A DNA stretch of 26,807 nt from an uncultured Eubacteriales bacterium (lineage in GTDB: Bacteria > Bacillota > Clostridia > Oscillospirales > UBA644): the NCBI GenBank assembly GCA_934486965.1, contig CAKSQP010000010.1, positions 1 through 26,807 on the forward strand, in the 5' to 3' direction. Numbering within the stretch: the first letter of the stretch is position 1; the number at the start of each line of letters is the position of its first letter. Both the position numbers and the translations under genes were made by a program. The notes below the pieces were generated by a model. It had not been told where the DNA came from and made no database searches. It saw nothing but the letters and a program-made list of their open reading frames with translations. This document shows positions 13,112-20,517 of the stretch, piece by piece.

Positions 13112-14827
13112 ATGAAAGCAAAAAAAATTATTGCTTTTGCGGCGGTACTCGTTATTATCCTTTCGCTTTTCTCGTTTACCATGGCGGCTGAAGAAGCCGA
13201 CCTCAAAGATTACGACAACGCGATAGGCTATCTCGACGAATACACCACAAAAAGCAACGAAGACGAAAACTTCGCGGAAAACTCGGCGACGGCTCTTGAG
13301 ACCGTCAGGGAAGAAATTCCTCTTTTCAGCACTTTCTGGGCGCTCGTTCCGCCGATAGTCGCGATAGTTCTTGCGCTTATTACTAAAGAAGTATACTCTT
13401 CGCTCTTTATCGGTATCGTTATCGGAGGGCTTCTCTCCGCTAATTTCAACGTGACGAAAACCGTCGACAATGTCGTTTCTCACGGCCTTATCTCCGCGGG
13501 TTCGGGAACGGCGGGAATTTTCTTATTCCTTGTCATTCTCGGCGTCATGGTCGCCCTTATAAACAAATCGGGCGGTTCCAAAGCGTTCGGACGCTGGGCG
13601 GCGACCCATATCCATTCGAGAGTAGGCGCCTCCCTTGCAACCTTTGCGCTGGGCGTCCTTATCTTTATCGACGACTACTTCAACTGCCTCACCGTCGGCT
13701 CCGTCATGAGACCCGTTACCGATGCTAATAAGATATCAAGAGCAAAACTTGCGTATCTTATCGACGCTACGGCGGCTCCCGTCTGCATGATAGCCCCGAT
13801 ATCTTCCTGGGCGGCGGCTGTCGCAAGTTATACCGAAGAGGGACAAGGCCTAAAACTCTTCGTCGAAGCTATTCCCTATAACTTCTATTCGCTTCTGACT
13901 TTCGTCTTCATAATCGGTATAGTCGTAATGAAAGTCGACTTCGGTCCGATGAAAAAGCACGAAGACAACGCGCTTAAAGGCGACCTTTTCACATCGGGCA
14001 AGGACGACATAATGTCTGACGACGAACTTGAAGGTAACACAAAAGGAAGAGTTATCGACCTTGTTCTTCCGATACTCGTACTTATCGTCTGCTGTATAGT
14101 TTCGCTCGTCTATGTCGGAAACGGCAACTCGTTCGAAAACATGAACTTCGTCGAGGCGTTTTCCAACACCGACGCGACGGTAGGTCTTCCGTGGGGCGCT
14201 CTTATCGCGCTTATCTTCACGATAATCTATATGGTCGCGCGCCGCCTTATCTCCTTCAAGGATTCAATGGGTTGTATCCCCAAAGGCTTTAACGCGATGG
14301 TTCCCGCAATCCTCATTCTTACCATGGCAACTTCTCTTAAGAATATGACTTCCCTTATGGGCGCGAAAGTTTTTGTCGCACAGCTTATGGAGGGCGCTGC
14401 GGCGGGACTTACAAACCTGCTCCCCGCAATAATCTTTCTTGTCGCCTGCGTTCTTGCGTTTGCGACCGGAACCTCATGGGGTACTTTCGGAATTCTTATT
14501 CCCATCGTCACCGCCATTTTCCCCGCGGAATCTCCGCTTCTTATAATCGGCATTTCCGCCTGCCTTGCGGGCGCTGTCTGCGGAGACCACTGTTCGCCTA
14601 TTTCCGATACGACCATAATGTCGTCGGCGGGCGCTCAGTGTAACCACATAAACCACGTTTCGACCCAGTTGCCGTACGCAATAACGGTCGCCGTTATCTC
14701 CTTTGTGAACTTTATTCTTGCCGCATACATACAGAATGCATGGATTTCTCTCCCGATAGCGATCGTTATGACAATCGCCGTTCTCTTTGTAATAAAGATG
14801 ATTACCGGCAAAAAGGCGGCAAAATAA
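13112..14827 (+). CDS. lysW: NhaC-family transporter, lysine-regulated (LysW type)
   Basis: A 571-aa polytopic NhaC/ion-transporter-superfamily protein. Recognisable parts are LFIDDYFNCLTVGSVMRP, APVCMIAPISSW, FATGTSWGTFGILIP and CGDHCSPISDTTIMSS, all typical of the Na+/H+ antiporter NhaC fold. NhaC homologues behind L boxes have been predicted to be lysine transporters (LysW), and the riboswitch here supports that role. GGAGG lies seven bases before the ATG. The protein carries an N-terminal extension: a signal-like hydrophobic stretch (residues 5-25) and then about 45 acidic residues before the first NhaC-like segment (IPLFSTFWALVPPIVAIVLA). This is longer than in many homologues. The gene is monocistronic. 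Confidence 0.85.
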   Translation: MKAKKIIAFAAVLVIILSLFSFTMAAEEADLKDYDNAIGYLDEYTTKSNEDENFAENSATALETVREEIPLFSTFWALVPPIVAIVLALITKEVYSSLFIGIVIGGLLSANFNVTKTVDNVVSHGLISAGSGTAGIFLFLVILGVMVALINKSGGSKAFGRWAATHIHSRVGASLATFALGVLIFIDDYFNCLTVGSVMRPVTDANKISRAKLAYLIDATAAPVCMIAPISSWAAAVASYTEEGQGLKLFVEAIPYNFYSLLTFVFIIGIVVMKVDFGPMKKHEDNALKGDLFTSGKDDIMSDDELEGNTKGRVIDLVLPILVLIVCCIVSLVYVGNGNSFENMNFVEAFSNTDATVGLPWGALIALIFTIIYMVARRLISFKDSMGCIPKGFNAMVPAILILTMATSLKNMTSLMGAKVFVAQLMEGAAAGLTNLLPAIIFLVACVLAFATGTSWGTFGILIPIVTAIFPAESPLLIIGISACLAGAVCGDHCSPISDTTIMSSAGAQCNHINHVSTQLPYAITVAVISFVNFILAAYIQNAWISLPIAIVMTIAVLFVIKMITGKKAAK

Positions 14828-14889
14828 AAGGACAAACGAACTTCGCCGCCCGACGTACCTTTATTAGCGGCGGAATCCCAAAAAAAATC

Positions 14890-14921
14890 AAGTGCTGTGA
14901 ATTTTTCACAGCACTTTTTTT
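14890..14921. terminator. Bidirectional terminator between convergent genes
   Basis: Perfect 12-bp stem AAGTGCTGTGAA/TTCACAGCACTT with a TTT loop and a T7 tail. It serves the LysW gene and contains the stop codon of the convergent ATP-grasp gene. Confidence 0.85.
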
Positions 14922-15757
14922 ATATATCTGATTATTCCGTCCGCAATATTTACGCCCGTCGCAGAAAGCGTTCCCGCGAAATGCGGATTTGAGTTTATCT
15001 CGCAGACAAAATCTCCCTTTTGCGACGGCAGAATGTCTACCCCCGCGAAATCAAGCCCTGCGGCGGTTGCCGCCCTTATAGCCAGAGTTTCCTGATTTTC
15101 CGTCGGAATTACCTTTTCGGCAAAGCCGCCGTTTTCGATATTCGACCGAAAATCTTCGGGGTTGTGCCTCCTTATCGCCGAAACGACCCGCCCTCCGATA
15201 ACGCAGAGCCGCAGGTCAACTCCGCGGCAATCGGAGATAAACTCCTGAATAACAAAGCCTTTGGGCGATATTTTCCCGACCGTTTCGCGCGCTTTTTCAA
15301 GGTCTTTTGCAAGATAGACCTGCTTTCCGAAAGAGCCGAACTCCTCCTTTATTATCATCGGAAAGCCCGTTTTTTCGGAGACTTTTTCAAGAAAATCAAG
15401 GTTCGTATACCCGATATTTTCGAAAGTCTTCGGCGAAATAAAGGTCTTAGGCGAAGGAATTCCGTATTTTTCAAAGCAAAGAGCGGTTTTTTGCTTGCTG
15501 TCGCATATCTCTATTGCTTTCGCGCTGTTGAAAAGCCGGAGACCCGCATTTTCGAGCCTTTCGGCAAGACGGACGTCCTTATCCCAGAATATCACGCCGT
15601 CAAAATCTTTTTTTGCGGGAAGAGAAACGGCAAGTTCGGCGTTCGTCTTTACCGTAATGGAAACGTTCTCTGTTTCCGCCGCCGACAAAAAAGCCCCGTA
15701 AACGGACGAAAACCCTGCGCTTTCAAGAAATTCGTTTATAACAAAAAGAAGTTTCAT
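14906..15757 (-). CDS. RimK-like ATP-grasp ligase
   Basis: A 283-aa ATP-grasp enzyme of the RimK/LysX type, which joins an amino acid or similar amine to a carboxylate using ATP. Seen: FGSFGKQVYLA in the ATP-binding lobe, FVIQEFI, the DLRLCVIGGRVVSAIRR segment, LDFAGVDIL, and the Mg-binding CEINSNPHFAGT near the C terminus. The N-terminal about 90 residues form the usual pre-ATP-grasp domain. No partner such as a ribosomal S6 gene or a LysW carrier-protein gene for lysine biosynthesis is nearby, so the substrate is not known. The lysine transporter beside it is convergent and separately controlled, so proximity is weak evidence for a lysine link. The start at 15757 follows AAGGTGA. It has its own promoter, back to back with that of the small lipoprotein. 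Confidence 0.8.
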   Translation of the reverse strand: MKLLFVINEFLESAGFSSVYGAFLSAAETENVSITVKTNAELAVSLPAKKDFDGVIFWDKDVRLAERLENAGLRLFNSAKAIEICDSKQKTALCFEKYGIPSPKTFISPKTFENIGYTNLDFLEKVSEKTGFPMIIKEEFGSFGKQVYLAKDLEKARETVGKISPKGFVIQEFISDCRGVDLRLCVIGGRVVSAIRRHNPEDFRSNIENGGFAEKVIPTENQETLAIRAATAAGLDFAGVDILPSQKGDFVCEINSNPHFAGTLSATGVNIADGIIRYIKKVL

Positions 15758-15773
15758 TTATGTCACCTTGTTA

Positions 15774-15802
15774 ATTATATACTTTTTCGCCGTCGCTGTC
15801 AA
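15774..15802 (-). promoter_or_regulatory. Promoter of the RimK-like gene
   Basis: On the minus strand: perfect TTGACA/TATAAT pair except that the -35 reads TTGACA at 15802-15797 and the -10 TATAAT at 15779-15774, separated by 17 bp. Its -35 is four bases from the -35 of the divergent lipoprotein promoter. Confidence 0.82.
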
Positions 15803-15806
15803 ACTA

Positions 15807-15835
15807 TTGACTTTTCGGCATAAATATGATATCAT
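15807..15835 (+). promoter_or_regulatory. Promoter of the small lipoprotein gene
   Basis: TTGACT (15807-15812), 17-bp spacer, TATCAT (15830-15835). It is placed back to back with the RimK-like promoter. Confidence 0.72.
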
Positions 15836-15869
15836 ATCACAGAAGAAAACTCATTCTGAGAGGTACGCT

Positions 15870-16382
15870 ATGAAAAAACAGAGAATAATTTCGCTTATAC
15901 TCGCCGTTGTTTTTACCGTTGTTCTTTTTGCGGGCTGTTCGTCCGAGCCGAAAGAAAAGGTATTCACGGTCGACGATAAGTTTTCGATAACTCTTGACGA
16001 CAGTTTTACCGATGAGACGGGAAAGGAAGCGACCAAAGGACTTACCGCGGCTTACGCATCAAAACTCTGCGGCGTCACCGTTCTCCGCGAAACTTTCGAG
16101 ACGTTGCAGTCTCTCGGATACGAAGGCTCGGCGCTTTCGGAAAAAGATTACCTCACGCTTGTCATGAAAGCGAACAATATTGAGGGCGACGCTGTCGAAA
16201 CCGACGGGTTCCTTACTTTCACGACAGAGGCGACGGCAAATGACGTTACTTTTACATATCTCGGCTTTGTTTTCAAGGGCGAAGACAGTTTCTGGGTCGT
16301 TCAGATGTATAGCGAAAAAGAGAATTTCGAAACCGAAAAACCCATGTTTATGAGTTGGGCAAAAACCGTTACCGTAAAATAA
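15870..16382 (+). CDS. Small lipoprotein of unknown function
   Basis: A 170-aa protein with a type II signal peptide; the lipobox LFAGC gives lipidated Cys23, followed by SSEPKEK as a short tether. The mature part (about 145 aa) has alternating strands such as KVFTVDDKFSITLDDSF and FTYLGFVFKGEDSFWVVQMY. This is reminiscent of small extracytoplasmic alpha/beta domains. I do not recognise a specific family. The ATG at 15870 follows GAGAGG at a workable distance, and the signal peptide supports it; the longer frame has no ribosome site. It ends at a strong terminator, so it is monocistronic. Shared promoter space suggests co-regulation with the RimK-like gene. Confidence 0.75.
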   Translation: MKKQRIISLILAVVFTVVLFAGCSSEPKEKVFTVDDKFSITLDDSFTDETGKEATKGLTAAYASKLCGVTVLRETFETLQSLGYEGSALSEKDYLTLVMKANNIEGDAVETDGFLTFTTEATANDVTFTYLGFVFKGEDSFWVVQMYSEKENFETEKPMFMSWAKTVTVK

Positions 16383-16394
16383 TAAAAGAACAGA

Positions 16395-16429
16395 TTTCCC
16401 CCGATAAGTTCTTTTCGGGGGAAAATTTT
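16395..16429 (+). terminator. Terminator after the small lipoprotein
   Basis: Perfect stem TTTCCCCCGA/TCGGGGGAAA (16395-16404, 16415-16424), a ten-base loop and the tail ATTTTT. Confidence 0.82.
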
Positions 16430-16452
16430 TAGAAAAACGTCACTTTTTATGT

Positions 16453-16481
16453 TTGACAAAGCCACACTTTATATATATAAT
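16453..16481 (+). promoter_or_regulatory. Consensus promoter of the glycan phosphotransferase gene
   Basis: Perfect TTGACA (16453-16458), 17-bp spacer, perfect TATAAT (16476-16481). GGAGG follows at 16501-16505. Confidence 0.88.
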
Positions 16482-16516
16482 GAGTGTACTACTTTTGTCC
16501 GGAGGAACGGCAGTTT

Positions 16517-17551
16517 ATGCTGATGATAACTGACAATATACTTTTGAATACCGTGCTTGCACTGCTGACGGCTGTCGGCGTCGCCGTTATTTCGACCCCG
16601 ATAGTAAAGGCGATAGCCCCGCATATAGGCGCGGTCGACGTTCCGAAAGACGAACGAAGAATGCACACCAAGCCGATGCCGCTCTGCGGCGGAATCGCTA
16701 TTTTCCTCGGTTTTTCGGTCGCAATGCTTCTTTTCTCGGAAATGACGGCGGAAAGTTGGGGAATATGGCTCGGCGGACTTGCGATAGTCATTCTGGGAGT
16801 TTTCGACGATATTTTCACGCTTAACGCAAAACTGAAATTTATCCTGCAGTTCGTCGCGGCGCTCATTCCCGTCTGCTTCGGACTTACAATGGAACATATC
16901 AACGTTTTCGGACACAACCTCCATCTCGGTTGGTTCGCGTATCCGCTGACGCTTCTTTGGATAGTCGCCTTAACGAACGCCGTAAACCTTATCGACGGAC
17001 TTGACGGTCTTGCCTGCAGTGTTACGACGGTAGGAACGGTTTCGCTGTTTGCGGTCGGGGTTATCGTTTCAAGCCCCGCTATCATGATAACGAGCGCATC
17101 GCTTTTCGGCGCGTGCATCGGCTTCCTGCCGTATAACTACAATCCCGCAAAAATATTTATGGGAGACACGGGCGCGATGTTTCTCGGATATATGGTCGCC
17201 GCGCTTTCGGTCTACGGTTTCTATCAACAGCCGTCGGACGTTTCCTTTATGATACCCGTCCTCATTTTCGGGTTCCCCATTTTCGACACGGCGTTCGCCT
17301 TTACAAGACGGATTCTTGCGGGCAGAAGCCCGTTTTCCGCAGACCGAGGACATTCGCATCACCGTCTTATCGACAGAGGATTTAACCAGAGAGAGGCTGT
17401 CGCAATTCTCGACGCGGTCAGTGCTCTTCTCGGAATTCTGGCAGTGCTTACGGCTCTTTCTTCGGTTACGGGACGAATCGCAATCACCTGCGTTGTTATC
17501 GTCCTGATTATCGCCGCCGTAATATTCTTCAAATTAAAGAAAAAGAAATAA
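16517..17551 (+). CDS. Undecaprenyl-phosphate sugar-1-phosphate transferase (WecA/TagO family)
   Basis: A 344-aa polytopic MraY/WecA-superfamily enzyme, expected to move GlcNAc-1-phosphate (or a related sugar phosphate) from UDP-sugar to undecaprenyl phosphate. This is the first step in teichoic acid or other cell-surface glycan synthesis. Motifs seen: DVPKDERRMHTKPMPLCGG near the N terminus, the acidic LGVFDDIFTLNAKLKFILQ, NAVNLIDGLDGLA, FMGDTGAMFLGY, and the HSHHRLIDRGF loop typical of WecA/TagO rather than MraY. The ATG at 16517 is 11 bases after GGAGG; a second ATG two codons on is an alternative. Its own consensus promoter and terminator make it monocistronic. No other glycan genes are adjacent. 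Confidence 0.88.
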   Translation: MLMITDNILLNTVLALLTAVGVAVISTPIVKAIAPHIGAVDVPKDERRMHTKPMPLCGGIAIFLGFSVAMLLFSEMTAESWGIWLGGLAIVILGVFDDIFTLNAKLKFILQFVAALIPVCFGLTMEHINVFGHNLHLGWFAYPLTLLWIVALTNAVNLIDGLDGLACSVTTVGTVSLFAVGVIVSSPAIMITSASLFGACIGFLPYNYNPAKIFMGDTGAMFLGYMVAALSVYGFYQQPSDVSFMIPVLIFGFPIFDTAFAFTRRILAGRSPFSADRGHSHHRLIDRGFNQREAVAILDAVSALLGILAVLTALSSVTGRIAITCVVIVLIIAAVIFFKLKKKK

Positions 17552-17558
17552 ATAAAAG

Positions 17559-17588
17559 AAAGCCCGCTGCTTTTGAGCAGCGGGCTTT
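17559..17588. terminator. Bidirectional terminator
   Basis: Perfect 12-bp stem AAAGCCCGCTGC/GCAGCGGGCTTT (17559-17570, 17577-17588). The minus-strand tail (TCTTTTATTTATTTC) is T-rich, and the plus tail weaker. It ends the salvage operon (udk) and the convergent transferase gene. Confidence 0.8.
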
Positions 17589-17590
17589 CT

Positions 17591-18205
17591 TCAGTTTATA
17601 TGATGTAAAATTCTGTTTTCGATCATTTCCATTGCGACGATATTGTATCCGCCCTCGGGGATTATGATGTCGGCGTATTTCTTGCTTGGCTCGACATACG
17701 CCTCGTGCATCGGCTTTACGGTGGCGATATACTGATTTATTACCGAATCAAGCGTTCTGCGTCGCTCGTTGACGTCCCTTTTTATACGCCGCAGAATTCG
17801 GATATCAGCGTCGGTATCGACGAAAATTTTTATATCCATAAGTTTGCGGAGGCTTTCCTCGGCAAGAATAAGAATTCCGTCGACGACAAGCACCTTGTTC
17901 GGCTCTATACGCCGCACTTTGTCACTGCGGTCGTGCTCCATATAGTCGTAAACGGGGCAGTCGACAGCCTTTCCCTGCCGCAAAAGGGACAAATGTTCCG
18001 CCATAAGGTCGGTATCGAACGCTTCGGGACAGTCGTAGTTGAGTTTTGCTCTCTCTTCGTAAGGCAGGTTGTGGTGCGCTTTATAATAGTCGTCGTGCCG
18101 TATTACGGTGACGTCGTTTCCGAATTTTTCAACCAGAAGTCGGGTTATAGTGCTTTTTCCGCTCCCCGAGCCTCCCGCTATTCCTATCGTCAGCATCTCG
18201 CTCAT
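17591..18205 (-). CDS. udk: Uridine kinase
   Basis: A 204-aa enzyme of the usual Udk length, phosphorylating uridine and cytidine to UMP and CMP. Seen: P-loop GGSGSGKST near the N terminus, RHDDYYK, the substrate-side NYDCPEAFDTDLM, PVYDYMEHDR, and the distal RRIKRDVNERRRTLDSVINQY segment. GAGGTAATT leads into the ATG at 18205. It starts two bases after the stop of the pyrimidine-nucleoside phosphorylase gene and is the last gene of the salvage operon. This recovers imported ribonucleosides that are not broken down. Confidence 0.95.
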   Translation of the reverse strand: MSEMLTIGIAGGSGSGKSTITRLLVEKFGNDVTVIRHDDYYKAHHNLPYEERAKLNYDCPEAFDTDLMAEHLSLLRQGKAVDCPVYDYMEHDRSDKVRRIEPNKVLVVDGILILAEESLRKLMDIKIFVDTDADIRILRRIKRDVNERRRTLDSVINQYIATVKPMHEAYVEPSKKYADIIIPEGGYNIVAMEMIENRILHHIN

Positions 18206-18207
18206 AA

Positions 18208-19509
18208 TTACCTCACAATTCCGTAAATAAGCGGCTTTTCTTCCGCCTTTTCTTTGCCTACGGTAAGGGACGACAGATACATCTTTTCCGCCTCGGCAAA
18301 CGCCTTTTCATTGTTCGAATAAAGGGTGCAGAGAGTGTCGCCTTTTTTGATACGGTCGCCCGTCTTTTTGGCGATTATAATTCCTGCGGCGTGGTCTATT
18401 TCGTCTTCTTTCGACGCTCTTCCAGCGCCGAGAATTACGCTTGCTTCGCCGATTTTTTCGGAATCCATAAAGTCGATATAGCCGTCGTTTTCGGCTTTTA
18501 TTTCGTGAGAATAAGCGGTCTTTTCAAAGAGGTCGGTATTCTCGATATATCTTTCGTCGCCGCCCTGAGCCGCTATCCATTCTTTCATTTTTTCAAAGGC
18601 TCTGCCCGAAGAAATTGCCTCTTCGACCTGTTTTCCAGCCTCTTCGACCGAAACGCCTTTGAAAAGAGACACCATTTCGGACGCCAACGCGACGCAGACC
18701 GTTTTGAGGTCTCCCTCTTCTTTTCCGCGAATGACGTTTACCGCCTCGATGACTTCAAGGGAATTTCCGACGGCAAAGCCGAGGGGGCTGTCCATATTCG
18801 TCATCAGGGCCGCCATGTTTCTTCCGCATTTTTTACCGATAGTGACCATTTTTTCGGCAAGTTGCCTTGCGCTTTCGGGCGTTTTCATAAACGCGCCGCT
18901 GCCGACCTTGACGTCAAGCACTATCGAATGAGAGCCTGCGGCAAGTTTTTTGCTCATTATCGACGAGGTTATCAGAGGAATGCTGTCGACGGTCGCGGTG
19001 ACGTCGCGCAATGCGTAAAGTTTTTTATCCGCAGGGGTCATATTCCCGCTCTGACCGATGACCGCCATTCCGACTTTGTCTATCTGCGAAATAAAAGCGT
19101 CCGCAGATAGAGAGGTATTAAAACCGGGGATACTTTCGAGTTTATCGACCGTTCCGCCGGTATGTCCGAGCCCTCTGCCCGACATTTTCGTTACTTTGCC
19201 TCCGAGAGACGCCACGATAGGTGCGACGACAAGGGAGGTTTTGTCTCCGACGCCGCCCGTACTGTGTTTATCGACCGAAAGATTTCCGTAACGCGAAAGG
19301 TCGACCGTGTCGCCCGACTTTGCCATACATTCGGTGAGTTTTGCGGTCTCCTCGTCGGTCATTCCGTTAAAAAATATCGCCATCAGAAGAGCCGTCGCCT
19401 GATAATCGGGAATTTCACCCGAGCATATACCTTTTACAAAGAACGAAATTTCTTCGTCGGTAAGGCTGCCGCCGTCTCTTTTTTTATGGATAATATCATA
19501 CATTCTCAT
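18208..19509 (-). CDS. pdp: Pyrimidine-nucleoside phosphorylase
   Basis: A 433-aa member of the thymidine/pyrimidine-nucleoside phosphorylase family, cleaving uridine, deoxyuridine or thymidine with phosphate to the base and (deoxy)ribose-1-phosphate. Seen: VDKHSTGGVGDKTS (phosphate region), the family signature SGRGLGHTGGTVDKLES, ITSSIMSKKLAAGSHSIVLD, and DVKVGSGAFMK, which carries residues of the K+ site in the Bacillus enzyme. Length and the broad-specificity context favour Pdp over DeoA. Two starts, 19509 and 19503, are possible; neither has a normal ribosome site. GGGG seven bases before 19509 is the only candidate and lies inside a hairpin. The gene follows the permease genes and precedes udk by two bases. 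Confidence 0.93.
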   Translation of the reverse strand: MRMYDIIHKKRDGGSLTDEEISFFVKGICSGEIPDYQATALLMAIFFNGMTDEETAKLTECMAKSGDTVDLSRYGNLSVDKHSTGGVGDKTSLVVAPIVASLGGKVTKMSGRGLGHTGGTVDKLESIPGFNTSLSADAFISQIDKVGMAVIGQSGNMTPADKKLYALRDVTATVDSIPLITSSIMSKKLAAGSHSIVLDVKVGSGAFMKTPESARQLAEKMVTIGKKCGRNMAALMTNMDSPLGFAVGNSLEVIEAVNVIRGKEEGDLKTVCVALASEMVSLFKGVSVEEAGKQVEEAISSGRAFEKMKEWIAAQGGDERYIENTDLFEKTAYSHEIKAENDGYIDFMDSEKIGEASVILGAGRASKEDEIDHAAGIIIAKKTGDRIKKGDTLCTLYSNNEKAFAEAEKMYLSSLTVGKEKAEEKPLIYGIVR

Positions 19510-19516
19510 AAGAAAA

Positions 19517-19559
19517 CCCCGTATTCGGGGCTGTAAAAAACACGGTTTTTTACAGCCCC
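19517..19559 (-). promoter_or_regulatory. Two mutually exclusive hairpins in the pdp leader
   Basis: On the minus strand, hairpin A pairs GGGGCTGTAAAAAA with TTTTTTACAGCCCC (19559-19546 with 19540-19527), a perfect 14-bp stem. Hairpin B pairs CCCCG with CGGGG (19530-19526 with 19521-19517) and is followed by TTTTCTT and the ATG. They share the CCCC, so only one can form. B looks like a short terminator and also hides the only ribosome-site-like G run. A would free it. No known riboswitch class was recognised. Confidence 0.6.
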
Positions 19560-19569
19560 TTTCTAAAAT

Positions 19570-20517
19570 CTAACGTTCACCCTTATCGTAGGGTATGCCC
19601 TCGGCTTTCGGCGCTCTCGACTTGCCCGAAGTAAAGGCAAGGATAATGAGCGAAATGACGTAAGGCATCATATTGTAAATTGCGCTGTTCAGGTTCAGAT
19701 TTGCAAGGAAATCTATTCCCGGATAGACGTTGGAAAGTGCGCGGAAAAGTCCGAAAAGGAGAGCCGCAAGAGCAATTCTTCCGGGTTTCCACTGTCCGAA
19801 GATCATAACCGCGAGTGATAAGAATCCGAAGCCCGCAACGCCGTATTCGAATTTCCATTCGCTTGCACCGACGATGATATACATTACGCCGCCAAGCCCT
19901 CCGAGCGCCCCCGATATCATAACGCCCGCGTAACGCATTTTATAGACGTTTATACCGACGCTGTCCGCCGCCTGCGGGTGTTCGCCGCACGCCATAAGGC
20001 GAAGACCGAACTTCGTTTTGTAAAGAACGATATAAGCGATCACGAGAAGGACTGCCGCAACGGGAACGAGCCAGTTCATTTCGAGCGTTCCTATCTTGAA
20101 AATAAACGCTTTTTTGCCCTCGATATATTCGACGACCGAGGAAACGTTATCAATGCTTGCGGAAGTGTTGACCGCTTTGACGATAACCGTCGCCGCCGCA
20201 GTTCCGAGGAGATTGAGAGCCGTTCCGACTATCGTCTGGTCGGCTTTGAAAGTGATGCTTGCGACCGCAAGAAGAAGCGAATAGAGAATTCCTATCGCCA
20301 TCGAAACGACGATTACGGTGACTATTATCGTCAGCGGAGACGTAACGCCCGCCGCAGTCAAGAATTTCATTGCGAACGCGCCGCCCATTGCGCCCATGAC
20401 CATTATTCCCTCAAGCCCGAGGTTTATAACGCCGGAATGTTCGGAATAACAGCCGCCGAGCGCGACAAGGGTAAGGACCGCCGCATAAAGAAGAGTATAC
20501 TGAACAAGTAAGATCAT
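19570..20517 (-). CDS. nupQ: Nucleoside ABC transporter permease (NupQ-like)
   Basis: A 315-aa inner-membrane permease of the branched-chain/BMP-linked family (BPD_transp_2), with hydrophobic segments throughout. The N-terminal part ALGGCYSEHSGVINLGLEGIMVMGAMGG is the typical signature. A later segment, GISVYKMRYAGVMISGALGGLGGVM-like (GINVYKMRYAG then GALGGLGGVMY), is the ATPase-contact region. It forms the channel with the permease upstream, overlapping its stop by four bases (ATGA), which couples their translation. Operon content indicates nucleoside uptake, as for B. subtilis NupQ. The alternative ligands of this family are other sugars and riboflavin. Confidence 0.88.
   Translation of the reverse strand: MILLVQYTLLYAAVLTLVALGGCYSEHSGVINLGLEGIMVMGAMGGAFAMKFLTAAGVTSPLTIIVTVIVVSMAIGILYSLLLAVASITFKADQTIVGTALNLLGTAAATVIVKAVNTSASIDNVSSVVEYIEGKKAFIFKIGTLEMNWLVPVAAVLLVIAYIVLYKTKFGLRLMACGEHPQAADSVGINVYKMRYAGVMISGALGGLGGVMYIIVGASEWKFEYGVAGFGFLSLAVMIFGQWKPGRIALAALLFGLFRALSNVYPGIDFLANLNLNSAIYNMMPYVISLIILAFTSGKSRAPKAEGIPYDKGER

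Noticed and set aside
14906..15757. ATP-grasp gene as LysX of the LysW-carrier lysine pathway
   Set aside because: No carrier protein or other genes of that pathway nearby, and the gene is convergent with the riboswitch-controlled transporter.
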